Positions 41,558 through 54,117 of a DNA stretch of 64,000 nt are shown here, piece after piece. Position 1 is the stretch's first letter, and each line of letters starts with the position of its first letter. The notes under the pieces were generated by a model, which had not been told where the DNA came from, did no database searches, and saw nothing but the letters and a program-made list of their open reading frames with translations. The position numbers and the translations under genes are program-made. The stretch spans positions 62,001 to 126,000 of the forward strand of contig CATKHK010000045.1 of assembly GCA_949751835.1 (NCBI GenBank), read 5' to 3'. Origin of the DNA: Blepharisma japonicum. Taxonomy: Eukaryota; Ciliophora; Heterotrichea; Heterotrichida; Blepharismidae.

Positions 41558-43147
41558 ATGTTAAGTCAAGAAACTGAAGAAAGACTTGCAAATATCTTAA
41601 TAAACATCGGTGAAGGAGACCAAGACGTCGAAGTCGTCCGCCAAGTTCTCTCCGAAATCCGTACATTTGAGCCTTTCAGCACTTTTCGAAGTTTAGATAG
41701 ATTTGGGAATGGTTTTCTTACCAGCACAGATTTACTTGAATTTTTAAGAAGAAACAATTTTAGACCTACAGAGCGAGAAAGTTATCTATTGATAAGAGAA
41801 TGAGACTCAAACTCTGATGGAATGCTTTCTTATGGAGACTTTCAAAAATGGGTATTGCCATCTCAAAATCAAAATTTAGCAATTTTGGCTTCAAGAAGAA
41901 TGGGATTTCATCCTAATGAATTGTCATATGAAATTGAATATGCACTTATGAGAGTTCTGGAAAGGGAAATTTCTTATTTAAGAAGGGTTGAAAATTTTAG
42001 GCAAGATTTAGAAAGGATGCAGGATTTCAACCTTTTGCAGTGTTTCCAATTAGTTGATGATGTAAAACTGTCTTATTTGACAATTGGGTCTGTAGAGAGG
42101 TTTTTAGAAAGAAATGGGTATAAGCCTAGCAGAGAAATCATGGAGTCAATTATGAGAAGAATTGATAAAAATGGAGACTCAAGGGTGACGTATTCAGAGT
42201 TTGTTGATTCTATAATGCCTTCTGAGCCTTTTTCTAAAATAGGACTTTGTAGCTCTACTTATCTTTCAGGAAAATCCAATTACTCAATGTCCCCCTCTCC
42301 ATATAAATCCTTCAGGTCTTCCATAAGTTCTGATACAAAGAAAACTACTTTTGCAGAAACAAGAAGTAAAAGTCCTCCAAGAAAGCTAAAATCAGCCCTC
42401 AAAAAAGAATCTTCATTGTCTACACGGTCATCAATGTCAAGAGAAAGCACATCTGACTATGATATAAGTGAGCTTGCAAAAACTTTTGGTGAACAAATAA
42501 CACTTGATAAAGAACTAGAAAATATGAGGCAGGAATTAGCATTAAGAGCTGATTTCACAATTGCTGATGCATTTAGGATGCTTGAAAGTCCAACTTCTAA
42601 AGGGCACATCTCTGAGCTTCAGCTTGACTCTGAACTTAGAAGCTTAAATGTATATCCTCGACCAAATGAGCTTTATTTATTGTTTAGGCACTATGATAAA
42701 GATTGTGATGGCAGGCTTACATATTCTGATTTATGTGATATGCTAAAACCTAGGCAGTCAGAATATTCGAAACTTCTAAATAGTAGAGCACCATCAGGGG
42801 TGAAGTTCTCAAGAAGAAAATGTGCTTTGTCAATTGAGACACAAGAATTATTAGCAAGAGTGTTTAAGAAAATTTTTGATATTGAAAATGCATCAGAAAT
42901 AATTAGACAAAGGATTGCCAATAATCCAAGTGTTAATATTCATTCTTTGTTTTTGAAACTGGATAAAACTCATAATGGGTCTATTTCGATTGATGGATTT
43001 AGGAAAATGCTTCATGAAAATGGGATTTATCCAACTGAGAAGGATTTAATGGCTTTATTGAGCAGATATGATAGAGATAAAGATGGAAAAGTAAGTTACA
43101 GAGAATTTGTTCAGGAAATTGAACCAAAATCACCTCCTCGTAATTAA
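41558..43147 (+). CDS. Eight-EF-hand calcium-binding protein (one TGA = Trp)
   Basis: 529 residues when TGA at 41801-41803 is Trp (IREWDSNSDG). Four EF-hand loops are canonical (DSNSDGMLSYGDF, DKNGDSRVTYSEF, DKDCDGRLTYSDL, DRDKDGKVSYREF) and each is preceded by a degenerate partner (for example LDRFGNGFLTSTDL, DKTHNGSISIDGF), giving four EF pairs in two halves. A Ser-rich linker (about 220-290) joins them. Internal duplication is evident. The protein resembles the long EF-hand proteins of ciliate cortex and cilia; partners are unknown. Confidence 0.92.
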
Positions 43148-43558
43148 ATATTAATATTAATTATGCAAAGATTTAAAATTTAAATTGACCAATTGCTGAT
43201 TCGTGTTCAATGCTTTTATTTGTTATTAATTAAAACACATCTCCACCAAATATATAGAGATTTTTCAATTTTGATTTAAAATAAAATGCTAAGAAGTAAG
43301 AAATTAAAAGCTAACAATTATTACAAACAAAACTAAAAAATAAATGAACACTAGAAGAATATTTCCAATATATATAAGCAAATTTTTATCTTTATAGTTA
43401 TTTATATAGATTTAAAACAATTTTAATCAATAAAACTGAATTAAAAATTATCTAACAGATAATTTTTTTCTTTCCATCTTAAAATTTCTGTCCTTTTTCA
43501 TATATCCCATTATGGCAAATCTCATAGTTTTCTTTCAATAATTCTTATAAAATTTAAA
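43148..43558. other. Intergenic, AT-rich
   Basis: About 410 bases between two plus-strand genes. Nothing was recognised. Confidence 0.5.
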
Positions 43559-46519
43559 ATGATGAATAAATATTATGTCTATCAAGGTAACAACAGCCGT
43601 CTCTTCTTACGTCCTCTTCTTGAGAAGCGAGGAAACTGGGTAGAAGTATCCGAGCAAGAAGCTTCAGAGTTAAAACTCAATTTTATTTGAAAACCCACAA
43701 TATTATCAGTTCGGGTATTCATTACTTAGGATTATAGTCAGCTAGATCAAATCCACCGTCAAGGCTTTGGGCTTATGATCCATAATCACCTTGAAAACAA
43801 TCGAGTTATTACAACAAAGCCTGGGTTGATTCGTTCACTTCGCCAATTTTATTCAACTAACGAGCAGGCTGTTTCTGCTGGCTACAATGTCCATGATACC
43901 ATCGCTACTTCATTTATTATTACAGCCCAAGTTGAGGATTCAGAATATAGACAATTCCAAGCAAGGTATCACGAAATTCAAAATTTAACTTCTTATAAAG
44001 AAAGAACACCTATAAAACACTGTGAGAAAAATATGTGGCTTATTAAGCCTGCTCATTTAAACCAAGGTAAAGGGATTGAGATATGTAGAAATCTGAAAGA
44101 AATAAAATCTATTTTAAAAAGCAAGCAGATGCATACAATTTGACTTATACAAAAATATATTGAAAGACCTTTACTTTTTAAAGGAAGAAAATTTGATATA
44201 AGAGTATGAGCTATAGGAACGGCAAAATATGAGTTTTTCTATTATAGGCATGGATATTTAAGGACTTCAAGCTCAGAATATGATACCCAAGGCAAGGACA
44301 ATTTTATTCATTTGACTAACAACTGTTTACAGAAGTACGGAGAAAACTATGGAGTCCATGAAGAAGGAAACACTTTGAGTTTTCAAGCGTTTCAAGAGTA
44401 TTTAGATGAAACTTTTCCTCAATTGCATATCAATTTTTGGGAGCATATTCTCCCAAGGATAAAAGATTTGATGGTAGATTCATATTTAAGTGGAAAAAAA
44501 GAAATGCATTCAGGGAAAAGGAAACTGGTCTTTGAGCTATTTGGGTTTGACTTTTTGATTGATGAAGATTTTAGGGTGTGGCTCATTGAAGTTAATACAA
44601 ACCCATATCTAGGTGTTCCGAATGAATATATTGAAGGATTGCTACCGAAAATGCTGGATGATTTGTTAGCAATTACAGTGGATGCTCATATTCCTCCGAA
44701 AAATCCTAGAACAAGAACTGAAAATGATTATGAGCTTCTTTATTGTGAAACAGGGTCAACATTTTCACCTGAAGGAAACCCAGTCAACCAAAGGCAATCT
44801 TATTCTGTTCCAATTTATCCTTTTTCTGAATTAGCCCAATCTCCGATGTGCAAAGCCATTCCTCAAAAATCAGAACCAGAGCAAGCTGCTATTGAGCAGC
44901 AACAAATACAGCAGCAAAGCACTAAGATCGTTGCAAGAGATACTTTAAATACTATTAAGGATCTCTTGGATTCGACTTACGTCAAAGATATTGTTGACTT
45001 TGCAACTGTTACTTCAAGATTAATGAGCCAGCTGAACAATTGGGAATTAATGTCAGAGGAACAAATAAACACAAGCTTACAAGCTTTAAACTTGCTTGTA
45101 TCAAGCGTTGGTTTAGGAGCTTTAATTGCTTATAATCATACTCAAAGTTTAATGAATTTATGTATATCTGAAAATGTGCCAAAAAATATCCAAGTTGGTG
45201 CATTAAATAGTCTAGCTGTGGGCTGCCAGGATACCACTTTTCGAAAGGAAATGATAAAAATTGGCTTATGCGAAAATCTGATAAATTTAATTTACAATAC
45301 AAATATAGATGAAAGTGCAACTGAAGCAGCGTTAAAAGCGATTTTTGTAATTAGCACCCACTCTACAAAGAAAGTGTATATACCAGGCAAAACAAGGGAT
45401 CATAATTGGATAAGAACAAAAATAATATGTGAAGGAATTTTGATGTGTCTTTATAAGCTGAAAAATGAGTCTGAAGATAGTAAAAGTGAAATGATAGATA
45501 AACACTTAAAAGCTGAATTCAGTTTGCCTGACTGGGATATACAAATAAGTGTGCTAGAAACCCTTCTTGGAGAAGAAAAAAAAATCGAAAATCCTTTATC
45601 TTCTCCAAAAGGCTCAAAAAAGCGGTCAAGTATCACAGAACTTCAAAGCTTATCAGAACTTGTAAAATTTCCTCCAATTTTATCAGATCCTAAATTTCTA
45701 CAGCAAAGCTTATCAGAAATCAAAGATTACTGTAATGAAAGAAGAGAAGAGTATAATAGATTAGTAGAGTCAGAAAAGCGCAAAAAACAGCTTGAGTTAG
45801 AAGAAAAAATGAAACAAAAAGAAATAGAAGATAGAATTAATGAAGAAAAAAAAATAAAAGTGGAAGAATATGCTATTAAACGGTTTGAAGAAATTAGGAG
45901 GCAAAAGACAGTTGAAAACAAAAAAGTTAAAGAAAAAGAAAAAGATGAGAAATTCGATCAGACAAAAAGGGCACTTTTGCTAGAAAAAGCTCAGAGATTA
46001 GAAGAAGCAAAAAGGAATGAAAAAATGAAGCAAAAACAGAAGGTGGAAGATTTGAAAAGAGAAGAAGCGGAGAGAAGAAAAGAGCTTGAAGAAAAAAGGA
46101 AAAAAGCGCTAGAAGAATGATTTAAAGTGAAGGCTGAGCAGGAAAGAGAAAAGAAATTGCAGCTTAAACAGAAGTTAGAAGAAGAACTTTTAAGGAAAAA
46201 TTTGGAGTTTCATGCAAGAAAAGAAGAAATTTTGAAGCAATCTGAAGAAATCAAAAAGAGAAATGAAATTAAAGAAGCTAACAAAGAAAATAAAATGAAG
46301 TTGGAGAGCGGTCTAGAAATTATAGAAGAAAGCTCAGTATCTATGATAGAAGATTCAAACAAAAATAAGTCAATAAAACAGCTAAATACTGTGTCTAATA
46401 TCACACCGACAATGAAAGATTTTAGGATTAAAACTATCAAAAAAAGGCCAGTTATGGATAAATTTTTGTATAAAGTTTATTGCAGTATACCAAGTAATTT
46501 TCGAATAGGAACCTCTTAG
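43559..46519 (+). CDS. Tubulin tyrosine ligase-like (TTLL) glycylase/glutamylase with helical and coiled-coil tail (one intron, four TGA = Trp)
   Basis: 981 residues from ATG 43559 (MMNKYYVYQG) after removal of the 15-nt intron. TGA at 43688, 44141, 44207 and 46118 are Trp. The TTLL ATP-grasp core is complete: NMWLIKPAHLNQGKGI, IQKYIERPLLFKGRKFDIRVW, HLTNNCLQKYG and WLIEVNTNPYLG. The enzyme adds amino acids (Glu or Gly chains) to tubulin or related proteins, typically in cilia. Downstream lies an ARM-like helical stretch (about 440-620) and a long Lys/Glu coiled coil. The frame stops at TAG 46519, but a different frame continues with coding character to TAG 46685, so the 3' end may be longer. 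Confidence 0.9.
43715..43729 (+). other. 15-nt intron in TTLL gene
   Basis: GTATTCATTACTTAG, phase 0, A at position 10, contains an in-frame TAG that must be removed. It joins ILSVR to DYSQLDQIH in the TTLL N-terminal region. Confidence 0.93.
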
Positions 46520-46685
46520 AAGGGATCATGGAAGATCTCAATCAAAAAAGGAAATATACAGAGCTGACCGCGCTGATTCTACTGAGCAGAGAAAGCAAGC
46601 CTTAGAGCAGTCCAGTGAAATAGAAAATTTCAACAAAACCGAATTAATAAAAATTCATGAGGAGTCTATCTCTACGCCTAGATAG
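46520..46685 (+). other. Frame-shifted coding-like extension of the TTLL gene
   Basis: Bases from about 46510 to the TAG at 46683-46685 read in the next frame as a charged segment (RDHGRSQSKKEIYRADRADS...) that continues the style of the upstream tail. No GT...AG segment of 15-16 nt makes the junction in frame; GTAATTTTCGAATAG at 46494-46508 has the right ends but G at position 10 and leaves the frame wrong by one base. A one-base assembly error or recent frameshift is possible. Confidence 0.45.
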
Positions 46686-47340
46686 AGTGAATGAATTGAT
46701 ATTAACATTAATTTCATTTTTAATAGTGTAACTTTATAAATCAGTTTATACTGCCAGACAAATTTTTTTTGGGCAGACCAGCTTCTATTTCCTTTAAAGC
46801 TATCTGCATTTCTTTTGAACTCCAGTAGATAATGATATATATCGAATCATAGATAGCTTTATCAAATTCAAAACTAGTTCAGATTTAAATGACATTTTTC
46901 GAAAATTCTAGAGCTGAAACTATTCTAGTCAATTATGGAAAATTTAGCAGCAATTAATACTGCTAAGAGATTGAAGTATGACTTGAGATATCAATTTACT
47001 TGTTAAAAATTTAAGCCACAGTGTTAAGCCTTAATGAAGATTGATAATTTAAAATATATTTTATGTAATAAAATGATTATTTTTAATAAATAAATCTGTA
47101 GCAATTTATTGGACGCTGATAAAAAGTTCAAAATAAAGGCTAGATTTATTTTCTTTGTTGTAAATACTCTAATATTTTGTGCTTACTTAAGAATTAATAT
47201 CTTTAGCCTGGATATTTTTTGGTATTCTGTTGCAATTCAGCAGATAGATGGCGAAGTTAACATTTCAAATTCAATTGCTATAATTTAAACTGTAGTAATT
47301 AAAGTTGAATTATTTAGCATGGTAGAGAAACTCTCTCAAT
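46686..47340. other. Intergenic with a coding-like minus-strand segment
   Basis: From 46884 down to 46720 on the minus strand, 54 codons are open with one or two TGA read as Trp and non-random composition (IYWSSKEMQIALKEIEAG). No ATG precedes it before a TAA, so if real it needs an unseen first exon. The rest is AT-rich and empty. Confidence 0.35.
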
Positions 47341-47517
47341 TTAAAACACTTGCGAACTTTCCGGAGTCTTCGCGTGACTCACGACAATCCTGTATGCTCT
47401 CCCACGGGCATTAAAATCGAACTGATTTTGATTTCTACTCACAGCTGATATTAGATCTCTTACAATAGAAGTATCAACATCTTCTGAAACTTTTCCTTTA
47501 GGCAATCCACATCCCAT
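47341..47517 (-). CDS. Small protein with N-myristoylation signal
   Basis: 58 residues from ATG 47517, starting MGCGLPKGK: Gly2 with Cys3 is a typical myristoyl/palmitoyl signal. The rest is soluble and mixed (SIVRDLISAVSRNQNQF, RIVVSHAKTPESS). An upstream in-frame ATG at about 47553 would bury the signal and is less likely. Local GC is clearly higher than in the surrounding sequence, which supports coding. No family is recognised. Confidence 0.55.
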   Translation of the reverse strand: MGCGLPKGKVSEDVDTSIVRDLISAVSRNQNQFDFNARGRAYRIVVSHAKTPESSQVF

Positions 47518-48340
47518 TTTTTTATTTATGGTTTGACAGAATTTCTTAACCAATATGCAGCTGTTTCAATCATTTTAATTTTCAGTTTTAATGTATGCTT
47601 TTTTTGAAGCCAAACTTAAAAATAGCTATTCTAATTTCAATTTCATGATGTATAAAGCAAATTATGCTCTTTGAGATTATTATGAGAAAAGAAATAAAAA
47701 TAGCTCAAATTGACGAAGGTTTTGCAATAATAAGATCTAAATAAAGAGCTTTAAGTTGCTAAGGAGAAATCTTTTCATCATCTCTGCTCAATTTATATAA
47801 AGAGAAGATGAAAAAGATGGCGAAATTATAAGGCTTAAAAAGCACAACAGAAATTACATTATTTGTGCATCTAATGCTGCAAAATCAAGATATAAATTGA
47901 TGCAAATCTTAAGCCTATCTGCTGAAAAATTATCTTTCGTCAAAAACATATTTTTCTATAATAACCTTATAGAGCTTCCTTTTATTTCTAGCTAATTAAA
48001 ATCTGATATCATCTTTCATTTTCTGTCAAATTTAATTTTCTTATAATTTTTTAAAATTTTCCTATAAATATTAGGATATAAAAGCCAAATTATAGAGCCA
48101 AGTTGCATATTTTTTGAATAACTGAACAAATTAATCGGTAAATGAAGCCATAATAAAACGAAATAAACTATGCCATTTTAAAAGGCGCAAAAATAAGAAG
48201 CTTACCAAACAGGAAAAATATATAAAAACGGCAAAAATAAGCTTAGAAGATCTTCATACAAAACATCTAAAGAATTGAATAATTTCAAAAAATGAAAATT
48301 AATTTCTGATTCATATTAAATTTAATTAAATATAACGATT
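47518..48340. other. Intergenic, AT-rich
   Basis: About 820 bases without a convincing gene on either strand, even with TGA as Trp. Confidence 0.5.
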
Positions 48341-49780
<1,440 letters not shown>

Positions 49781-50346
49781 AAATAAGACTATAAATCTTT
49801 ACTTTTTAGACTAATAATTAGCTATTATCTACCCTTAAGGGTATGCTCTCTTCCTTAATCTAAATTTTTTTAAAACAAATTTTCTTATTTTTTTTAATAG
49901 CTTCAGCATGTGTTCTATGCTTTTCACAATTACTTGCTTAATTTTTTCAATTTAATAAGGTAATATCTGTTAAATTCAATTCCGCCAGGTTTTTCTCCAT
50001 TACTCCTTCTAGATAATCCATAATTTTCTTATGTTTTTTGAATATAGCCTATATATCTCAATCACATTGGCTTCATACTTAGTTTCACCATCAAAAAATA
50101 GCAATTTAGATTGCCCACTAAGTGCATATATATATCGACAGCCTTTTGTAAAGCTAGACTCAGCTCGCATATCAAATATAATCCTAACTGCTTGGCATCT
50201 TTCACAAGCATCTTTTAGATTCAATGGTAAAGTCGTAGTTTTTAGACTAAATTGGACAATAATTCGGATTCTTTAATAATTTATTGATAATTTTTTGATG
50301 GAAGAGTAATATTTTATTTAGAAAAACTTTTTTACCAACAGGGAAT
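49781..50346. other. Intergenic with a possible small minus-strand gene
   Basis: About 565 bases between the katanin-like and zinc-finger genes. Bases 49938 to about 50282 on the minus strand read as coding-like sequence (see separate entry); the rest is AT-rich. Confidence 0.4.
49938..50170 (-). CDS. Possible small gene, hypothetical protein
   Basis: From an ATG at 50170 the frame reads MRAESSFTKGCRYIYALSG, then LLFFDGETKYEAN. It continues with coding character in another frame (KKIMDYLEGVMEKN...LLNWKN, TAA at 49938) if a 17-nt GTGATTGAGATATATAG segment (A at -6) is removed. The frame is also open upstream of the ATG to about 50282 without another start, so the true N-terminus may lie in an unseen exon. 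An intron of 17 nt would be longer than the local norm. I recognise no family; the whole model is tentative. Confidence 0.35.
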
Positions 50347-50799
50347 ATGATTTCTTCGATAAAAAACATTCAAATCCAAGAGATAGGCGGAACCCCGTTT
50401 TTTGTAATTCCGATGTTTACTCAGCCTCCTTCAATGTCGCAGGCTCCTCCACGAGAGTTCGGCAGAGACTACAGAGAAGAATATAAAAAGCTTATGAGAG
50501 AAAATGAAATTCAAACATCTGAACTCCAAACTTTATTAGGTGACATTGAAAGACTGCAAAAAGAAATTCAAGGCTTAGAGCGCCAGCAGCCAACTATTAA
50601 GCACGAAAGGCCACCAGTGAAAGCTCAGAGGACTAGAAGACTTGCAAAGCAAATTAATAGGCACTATCGCTGCTGCTTATGTTCGAAATCTTATGGGTAA
50701 GAGATATTCAGTTCTGAAGGTTCTTTAAATCAGCACATGAAGATCAAGCATTTCGAGTTTTATCAGCAAAGAGAAATGTCTAAAGATATCGGTATATAA
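50347..50799 (+). CDS. C2H2 zinc-finger protein with intron inside the finger
   Basis: 145 residues after removal of the 15-nt intron at 50697-50711. Residues 45-80 form a coiled coil; a basic segment follows (KAQRTRRLAKQINR). Splicing completes a single canonical finger with C109, C112, H125 and H130 (C-x2-C-x12-H-x4-H). Without splicing the protein stops just after the two Cys, so the finger itself proves the intron. Nucleic-acid binding is likely; nothing more can be said. Confidence 0.88.
50697..50711 (+). other. 15-nt intron in zinc-finger gene
   Basis: GTAAGAGATATTCAG, A at position 10, opens with an in-frame TAA. Its removal joins the Cys half and the His half of a C2H2 finger. Confidence 0.95.
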
Positions 50800-51263
50800 T
50801 ATTGAGAGTTTTAATTTTAAATATAAGATCTGAATATTAATGTTTTAGTTAAATAATGCTATATTATAGCCAATATATTAGAAGAAGATGAATTAGAATC
50901 TTTATTTTTGAGTAACTTTTTCCGGTCAAATTCAAGCATATTTTTACAAAAAGATAATTTTTAGAGAGCATGTCTTTTAATCAATTCTATCATCTTTGTT
51001 TATTAAACGCTTCAATATATTATAAAAGTGGTTTGACATTATAATTATTGATACTATAAACTAAATCGCGAATTTTGTAGGCTAGTAGCTTGAATATGGA
51101 AATATTGCAGTAAAACCAAATCTTAATATAACTCTGCCCTTAAAATATTTTCAATATATGCTAATTGAGCCAATTTTGGTTATTTTCAATCTCTTTACAA
51201 TTTTTTTTTCCTTGATCATTTCAAAAAGATTTATTTTAAAAGAAGGTATATATTGTAAATATA
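50800..51263. other. Intergenic; left part of duplicated segment A
   Basis: From about 50970 this AT-rich spacer aligns with about 53290-53620 (for example CTATAAACTAAATCGCGAATTTTGTAG against CTATAGGACTAAATCACAATTTTTGTAG), marking the left boundary of a tandem segmental duplication. No gene is seen. Confidence 0.6.
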
Positions 51264-51722
51264 TTAAAGCATCATAAGGCTGGACCGAGATTGGATTTTA
51301 TCTCTCCAATACAAAATACAATCATTATAATCCCTACTCATAATATCTAGCCTACATGAATCATTCACGATTCCTCCACACTCATTAACTAATATTAACT
51401 GAGGAATCCCTGAAACTTCATAATGTCTTGTCACGATATCCTTAATTCCTTGCTCTTCAAAAGGTAAAGCGTACCAAGGCATATTTCCATAATACTCATT
51501 GAACTGTTCTTCATTAAGATCGCAGCTTATAAAAACGATCTCAACTTCTTTATCTCCCTTATTCACTTTTTCATAAAAGTCTATCAAAATTGAAGTAAAT
51601 AATCTGCAAGGAGATGACCATGAAGCTGAAAAATAAAGTAAAACCATTCCTTTGTTTTTAAGCTCTGATGTTGTGACTTCACTTTCTCCAAGTCTCAAAT
51701 TTGAGCCTAAATAATTTTCCAT
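51264..51722 (-). CDS. Nucleoredoxin/tryparedoxin-like thioredoxin-fold protein
   Basis: 152 residues covering one thioredoxin fold (VLLYFSASWSSPCRLF, then FISCDLNEEQF, PWYALPF, SGIPQLILV with the cis-Pro). It belongs to the nucleoredoxin/tryparedoxin branch, but the active site is W35-S-S-P-C39: the attacking N-terminal Cys of WCxxC is Ser, so ordinary disulphide reduction is not expected. A chaperone, glutathione-dependent or monothiol role is possible. A decayed second copy lies at 53635-54072. This is the surviving copy after a tandem duplication. Confidence 0.88.
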   Translation of the reverse strand: MENYLGSNLRLGESEVTTSELKNKGMVLLYFSASWSSPCRLFTSILIDFYEKVNKGDKEVEIVFISCDLNEEQFNEYYGNMPWYALPFEEQGIKDIVTRHYEVSGIPQLILVNECGGIVNDSCRLDIMSRDYNDCILYWRDKIQSRSSLMML

Positions 51723-51779
51723 ATAAATTACAAATTTTAAAACTTGATTAAATATTTTATAATAATAAAATCTTTTTAA

Positions 51780-51905
51780 TCATCTCAATTGTGCCAATTT
51801 TGAAACTCCAGCTAACATTTGCCTATCTAAAAAGATTCAAAAGATACATAGAGACTGTCCAGTACAGCTATAAAGCTAACTCCACTAAGTTTGAATCGTT
51901 ATCGC
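51780..51905 (-). pseudogene. Fragment of the six-TM protein gene (copy in segment A)
   Basis: About 125 bases aligning to the 3' end of the intact gene at 54118-54708 (for example TTTGAAACTCCAGCTAAC here and CTTGAAACTCCAACTAAC there). The remainder of that gene is absent, so this copy has been largely deleted. Confidence 0.75.
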
Positions 51906-51989
51906 ATATGCTAGCTCATTAGGTACAAAATTTTAAACAGAGGGGTGATAAACATCAGCCCATACTTAGTATTAATAAATTTTTGAATT

Positions 51990-53190
51990 AACTTTTACAG
52001 TATCTGCGTCTGTTTCTGCTATAAAAGTTTTACATTCAATTGGCTTAAAGTCGTTAGCCCCAGAGTCAAACTAAAAAATACTTTTACCATGCTACTGCTA
52101 AGATAATTTGGCATTGTCACTGGGCCATAATATTTTGTTCCTTCTCCATCATTTGGGTCATATGAATAGGTTGCTTTAATGTCTCTTCTGCCAAGCTCTC
52201 CTTTAAAAACAAGAATAAAATAGTTTACACTTTCGTTTGTATCAATTACTTTTATTGCTTCTTCACGTATAGCGCGATTTGGCACAGCTGCACAGCACAC
52301 TTGCATAATAGCTTCTCTTATTAATTTTCAATTTGAGGGCTTATTAAAAATCAATTTTGGATAATTCTTGTAACAGTATTTAGACTCAACAGCATTTACA
52401 TCTTCTACTAATTCATGTGATTTTTACTCTCAAAAGCTGAAGGGGACTTTATGAAATTTTTTTTGTTGGAGGTTTTACAGTGGCTTTTTTGATTCAGCAA
52501 GTAGGTTGTTGGTTATCTTTTCTGCTTTCCAGAGTAGAATAGTCTTTTGAGTCGGTTTTAGGCTCATTAACATATTTTTCAATTTCATTCTTAGGATAAT
52601 CTCTTGTTTCTTATTAATTATTTTTCCCTTTTTATTTTCTGAATCATTATCAATGGCTATTAGCTTGAGTTAATTAGAATTCAAACTAAAATTATCAAAA
52701 CTATCCAACATTGGATTATTAAGAAAATATGCAGTGTGATCCTCTATAATAACAGAATCTTCAATTGTAATAAACAATTAGGTAATGGATCCTCTACAAT
52801 AACTAAATCTTCAACTGTAAAAAAATCCTTATATGATGGTTGAAATGCTCGCTGAAACGGAGATTTTTTTGGCTAGATTTCTTCATTTTTCGCTTCTTGC
52901 TCAGAATAAGGTTCCCCTTTACAAATAATGGTGGTACCAATGGTTTCATATATGGAATAGTTTCAGGTTCCTCATAGCATATAATGGTGGCATTAATGGC
53001 TTCATAAACAGTAGTAATGTTGGAATTGTTTCAGTTTAAAAAATTCGACTATTTGAGAGTTTTCTTTTTCTATTTCTTTCTGCTTAGCTGGCCGTCATCC
53101 TTTTGCGTTCTTAAATTTTTCCAATTGCTTTTTCTGTTTTTCTTTTTGCTTTTCTTGCTTTTTCCTCTCTTCATTTTGGTAAAAAATATA
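51990..53190 (-). pseudogene. Decayed CKK-domain gene (copy in segment A)
   Basis: A relic of the gene at 54770-56803. The clearest part (52019-52306) still reads as a CKK core (VCCAAVPNRAIREEAIKVID, YFILVFKGELGRRDIKATY). Upstream parts match the disordered middle (repeated GGTTTCAT / AATGGTGG strings near 52920-53000) and the coiled-coil N-terminus. Several frame interruptions and a net deletion of about 800 bases separate it from the intact copy. Confidence 0.85.
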
Positions 53191-53634
53191 GCATTTTTAT
53201 TGTTCCGACGCTATTATAATAAGATTTATTGAATTTAAATGGGAAAATTTAATATCAAATGTATAACAAAAATTAGTTGAAGGCATGTCTTTTCAGTTCA
53301 TAATCCAAAAGTTGCTATACAATGCGCAATAAATTCTAGCGCCTTATTTTATTAAATTATTTAATATATTGTAAAGATGGCATGATATTATAATTGTTGA
53401 GTTCTATAGGACTAAATCACAATTTTTGTAGACCAGTAAAAGATATGCAACAAAGTCTATATTAATGCAACTCTGTGTAATATAGAGGCCCTTACAGAGT
53501 ATTTTTAATATAAAAGGTTTCTATATACTAATTGGTAAAATTTTGTACTTAATCAATCAATTTAAATTATGCTTACAATTTTTATATGCTCATTTCAATA
53601 TGAGTTATTTATAATTATATTATAGCACTATTAA

Positions 53635-54072
53635 GCTGGACCGAGATTGGATTTTATATCTTCAATATAAAATACAATCATAATAATCCCTACTTATAAT
53701 ATCTAACCTATAGGAATCGTTCACAATTTCTCCACACTCATTAATTAATATTAATTGAGGAATCTCTGAAGCTCGTAATGTCTTGTTGCAATATCCTTAA
53801 TTACTTGCTCTTCCAAAAATAAAGAGTATCAAGGCATAGTTCGATAATACTCATTGAACTTCTCTTCATTAAGATCGCAGCTTCTAATAATGATATCAAC
53901 TTCTTTATCTCCTTATTAATTTTCATAAAAATCATTTAAGATTGAAGTAAATTTGCAAGGAGATAACCATTAAGCTAACAAATAAAGAAAAACTATTCTT
54001 TTGTTTTTAAACTCTAATGTTGCTATTTCACTTTCTCCTATTTTCAAATTTGGACCTATATAATTTTTCATA
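53635..54072 (-). pseudogene. Decayed nucleoredoxin-like gene (copy in segment B)
   Basis: Aligns along nearly its whole length with 51264-51722 (shared GCTGGACCGAGATTGGATTTTA at the 3' end), but multiple frame interruptions and small deletions prevent translation. It is the dead partner of the intact gene in segment A. Confidence 0.9.
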
Positions 54073-54117
54073 TAAATTATATTTCTAAAACTTATGGATT
54101 AATATTTTATAGTAATC

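Noticed and set aside
46494-46508. GTAATTTTCGAATAG as a further 15-nt intron of the TTLL gene
   Set aside because: Ends fit, but position 10 is G while all other introns have A, and removal does not bring the downstream frame into phase.
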